The notes under the pieces: generated by a model
The model's database searches: none
What the model saw: the letters and a program-made list of their open reading frames with translations, nothing else
Told to the model about the DNA's origin: nothing
Shown: piece by piece, positions 4,807-5,332 of the stretch
How the letters are laid out: every line of letters starts with the position of its first letter
Position numbering within the stretch: the stretch's first letter is position 1
Program-made: the position numbers and the translations under genes
NCBI GenBank assembly: GCA_022360235.1
Contig: JAKSDE010000161.1
Location: 1 to 5,332 of the forward strand
Length of the DNA stretch: 5,332 bases
Reading direction: 5' to 3'
DNA from: Cytophagales bacterium
GTDB lineage: Bacteria; Bacteroidota; Bacteroidia; Cytophagales; Amoebophilaceae

Positions 4807-5332
4807 ATGTTGCTTCGTGCTGAAAACCTGATCAAGAAGTATAAAAAACGTGCTGTGGTGAAAGAAGTCTCCCTAGAAGTATCGCAGGGCGATATTGTAG
4901 GCTTATTAGGGCCTAATGGTGCAGGGAAAACAACTACATTTTATATGATCGTTGGCCTCATAAAACCCAACCAAGGCAAGGTTTATCTGGATAATAAAGA
5001 TATTACATTGCTTCCTATGTATAGAAGAGCCCAAAAAGGAATTGGTTACCTAGCCCAGGAAGCTTCTGTATTTCGTAAGCTTACCGTAGAAGAAAATATA
5101 ATGGCTGTATTAGAGATGACAGATTTGCCAAAGAAGAAACAAAAAGAAAAAATGGAAAGCTTATTGGAAGAGTTTAGTATTACCCACGTAAGAAAAAATC
5201 TGGGTATAGTGTTGTCTGGAGGAGAACGAAGAAGAACAGAGATTGCTAGAGCCTTGGCAGGAGATCCTAAATTTGTATTACTAGATGAGCCCTTTGCCGG
5301 CGTCGATCCTATTGCTGTAGAAGAAATTCAAA
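4807..5332 (+). CDS. lptB: LptB, ATPase of the LPS transporter (3' end missing)
   Basis: LptB is the cytoplasmic ATPase that, with LptF and LptG, pulls lipopolysaccharide from the inner membrane onto the Lpt bridge to the outer membrane. The first 175 residues are in the window; about 65-75 should follow. Walker A is GPNGAGKTT (35-43), the Q-loop is around Gln84 (YLAQEASVF), the ABC signature is [16 protein letters not shown] (136-151), Walker B is FVLLDEP (156-162) and the D-loop is GVDP (165-168). The extended signature and [18 protein letters not shown] are typical of LptB rather than general ABC exporters. The switch His lies beyond the edge. ATG at 4807 gives [12 protein letters not shown], the usual start; no Shine-Dalgarno sequence is present. 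Its presence implies a Gram-negative cell with LPS or a related lipid. Confidence 0.95.
   Translation, partial: MLLRAENLIKKYKKRAVVKEVSLEVSQGDIVGLLGPNGAGKTTTFYMIVGLIKPNQGKVYLDNKDITLLPMYRRAQKGIGYLAQEASVFRKLTVEENIMAVLEMTDLPKKKQKEKMESLLEEFSITHVRKNLGIVLSGGERRRTEIARALAGDPKFVLLDEPFAGVDPIAVEEIQ

Overview
The window reads as a stretch of Bacteroidota chromosome, most likely from the order Cytophagales or a reduced, host-associated relative of the Amoebophilaceae type. Three things support this. Genes and spacers are AT-rich. Start codons lack Shine-Dalgarno sequences. A textbook Bacteroidota promoter (TTTG, 19 bases, TAATTTTG) lies upstream of rpsF, and an anchored coiled-coil protein here matches a family I know from Cytophagales. 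The genus is inference.

Layout. Bases 1-379 carry no convincing gene. This stretch is richer in G+C (about 49% over 121-360 by hand count). It holds a perfect 10-bp hairpin (121-143), followed by a series of nested, co-linear complementary segments (164-362) that would fold into one long irregular rod, so it may be an unrecognised structured RNA. Bases 380-1512 (minus strand) are the ribosomal operon rpsF-rpsR-rplI in its usual order, with rpsF and rpsR overlapping by ATGA. Upstream on the same strand (1600-2451) is a membrane-anchored coiled-coil protein of unknown function. A divergent spacer (2452-2649) with two inverted repeats separates it from ung (2650-3312, plus strand, uracil-DNA glycosylase). 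Then comes murG (3415-4518, TTG start, lipid II synthesis). A 288-base spacer (4519-4806) with operator-like palindromes leads to lptB (4807 to the window edge), the ATPase of the lipopolysaccharide transport machine.

The genes are mostly housekeeping: translation (rpsF, rpsR, rplI), DNA repair (ung), and envelope building (murG, lptB and possibly the coiled-coil protein). murG is not flanked by the ftsW or murC genes usual in free-living Bacteroidota, so the cell-wall cluster seems dispersed. I found no mobile element that can be named, no CRISPR array and no tRNA. The one candidate for something undescribed is the structured segment at 119-362.
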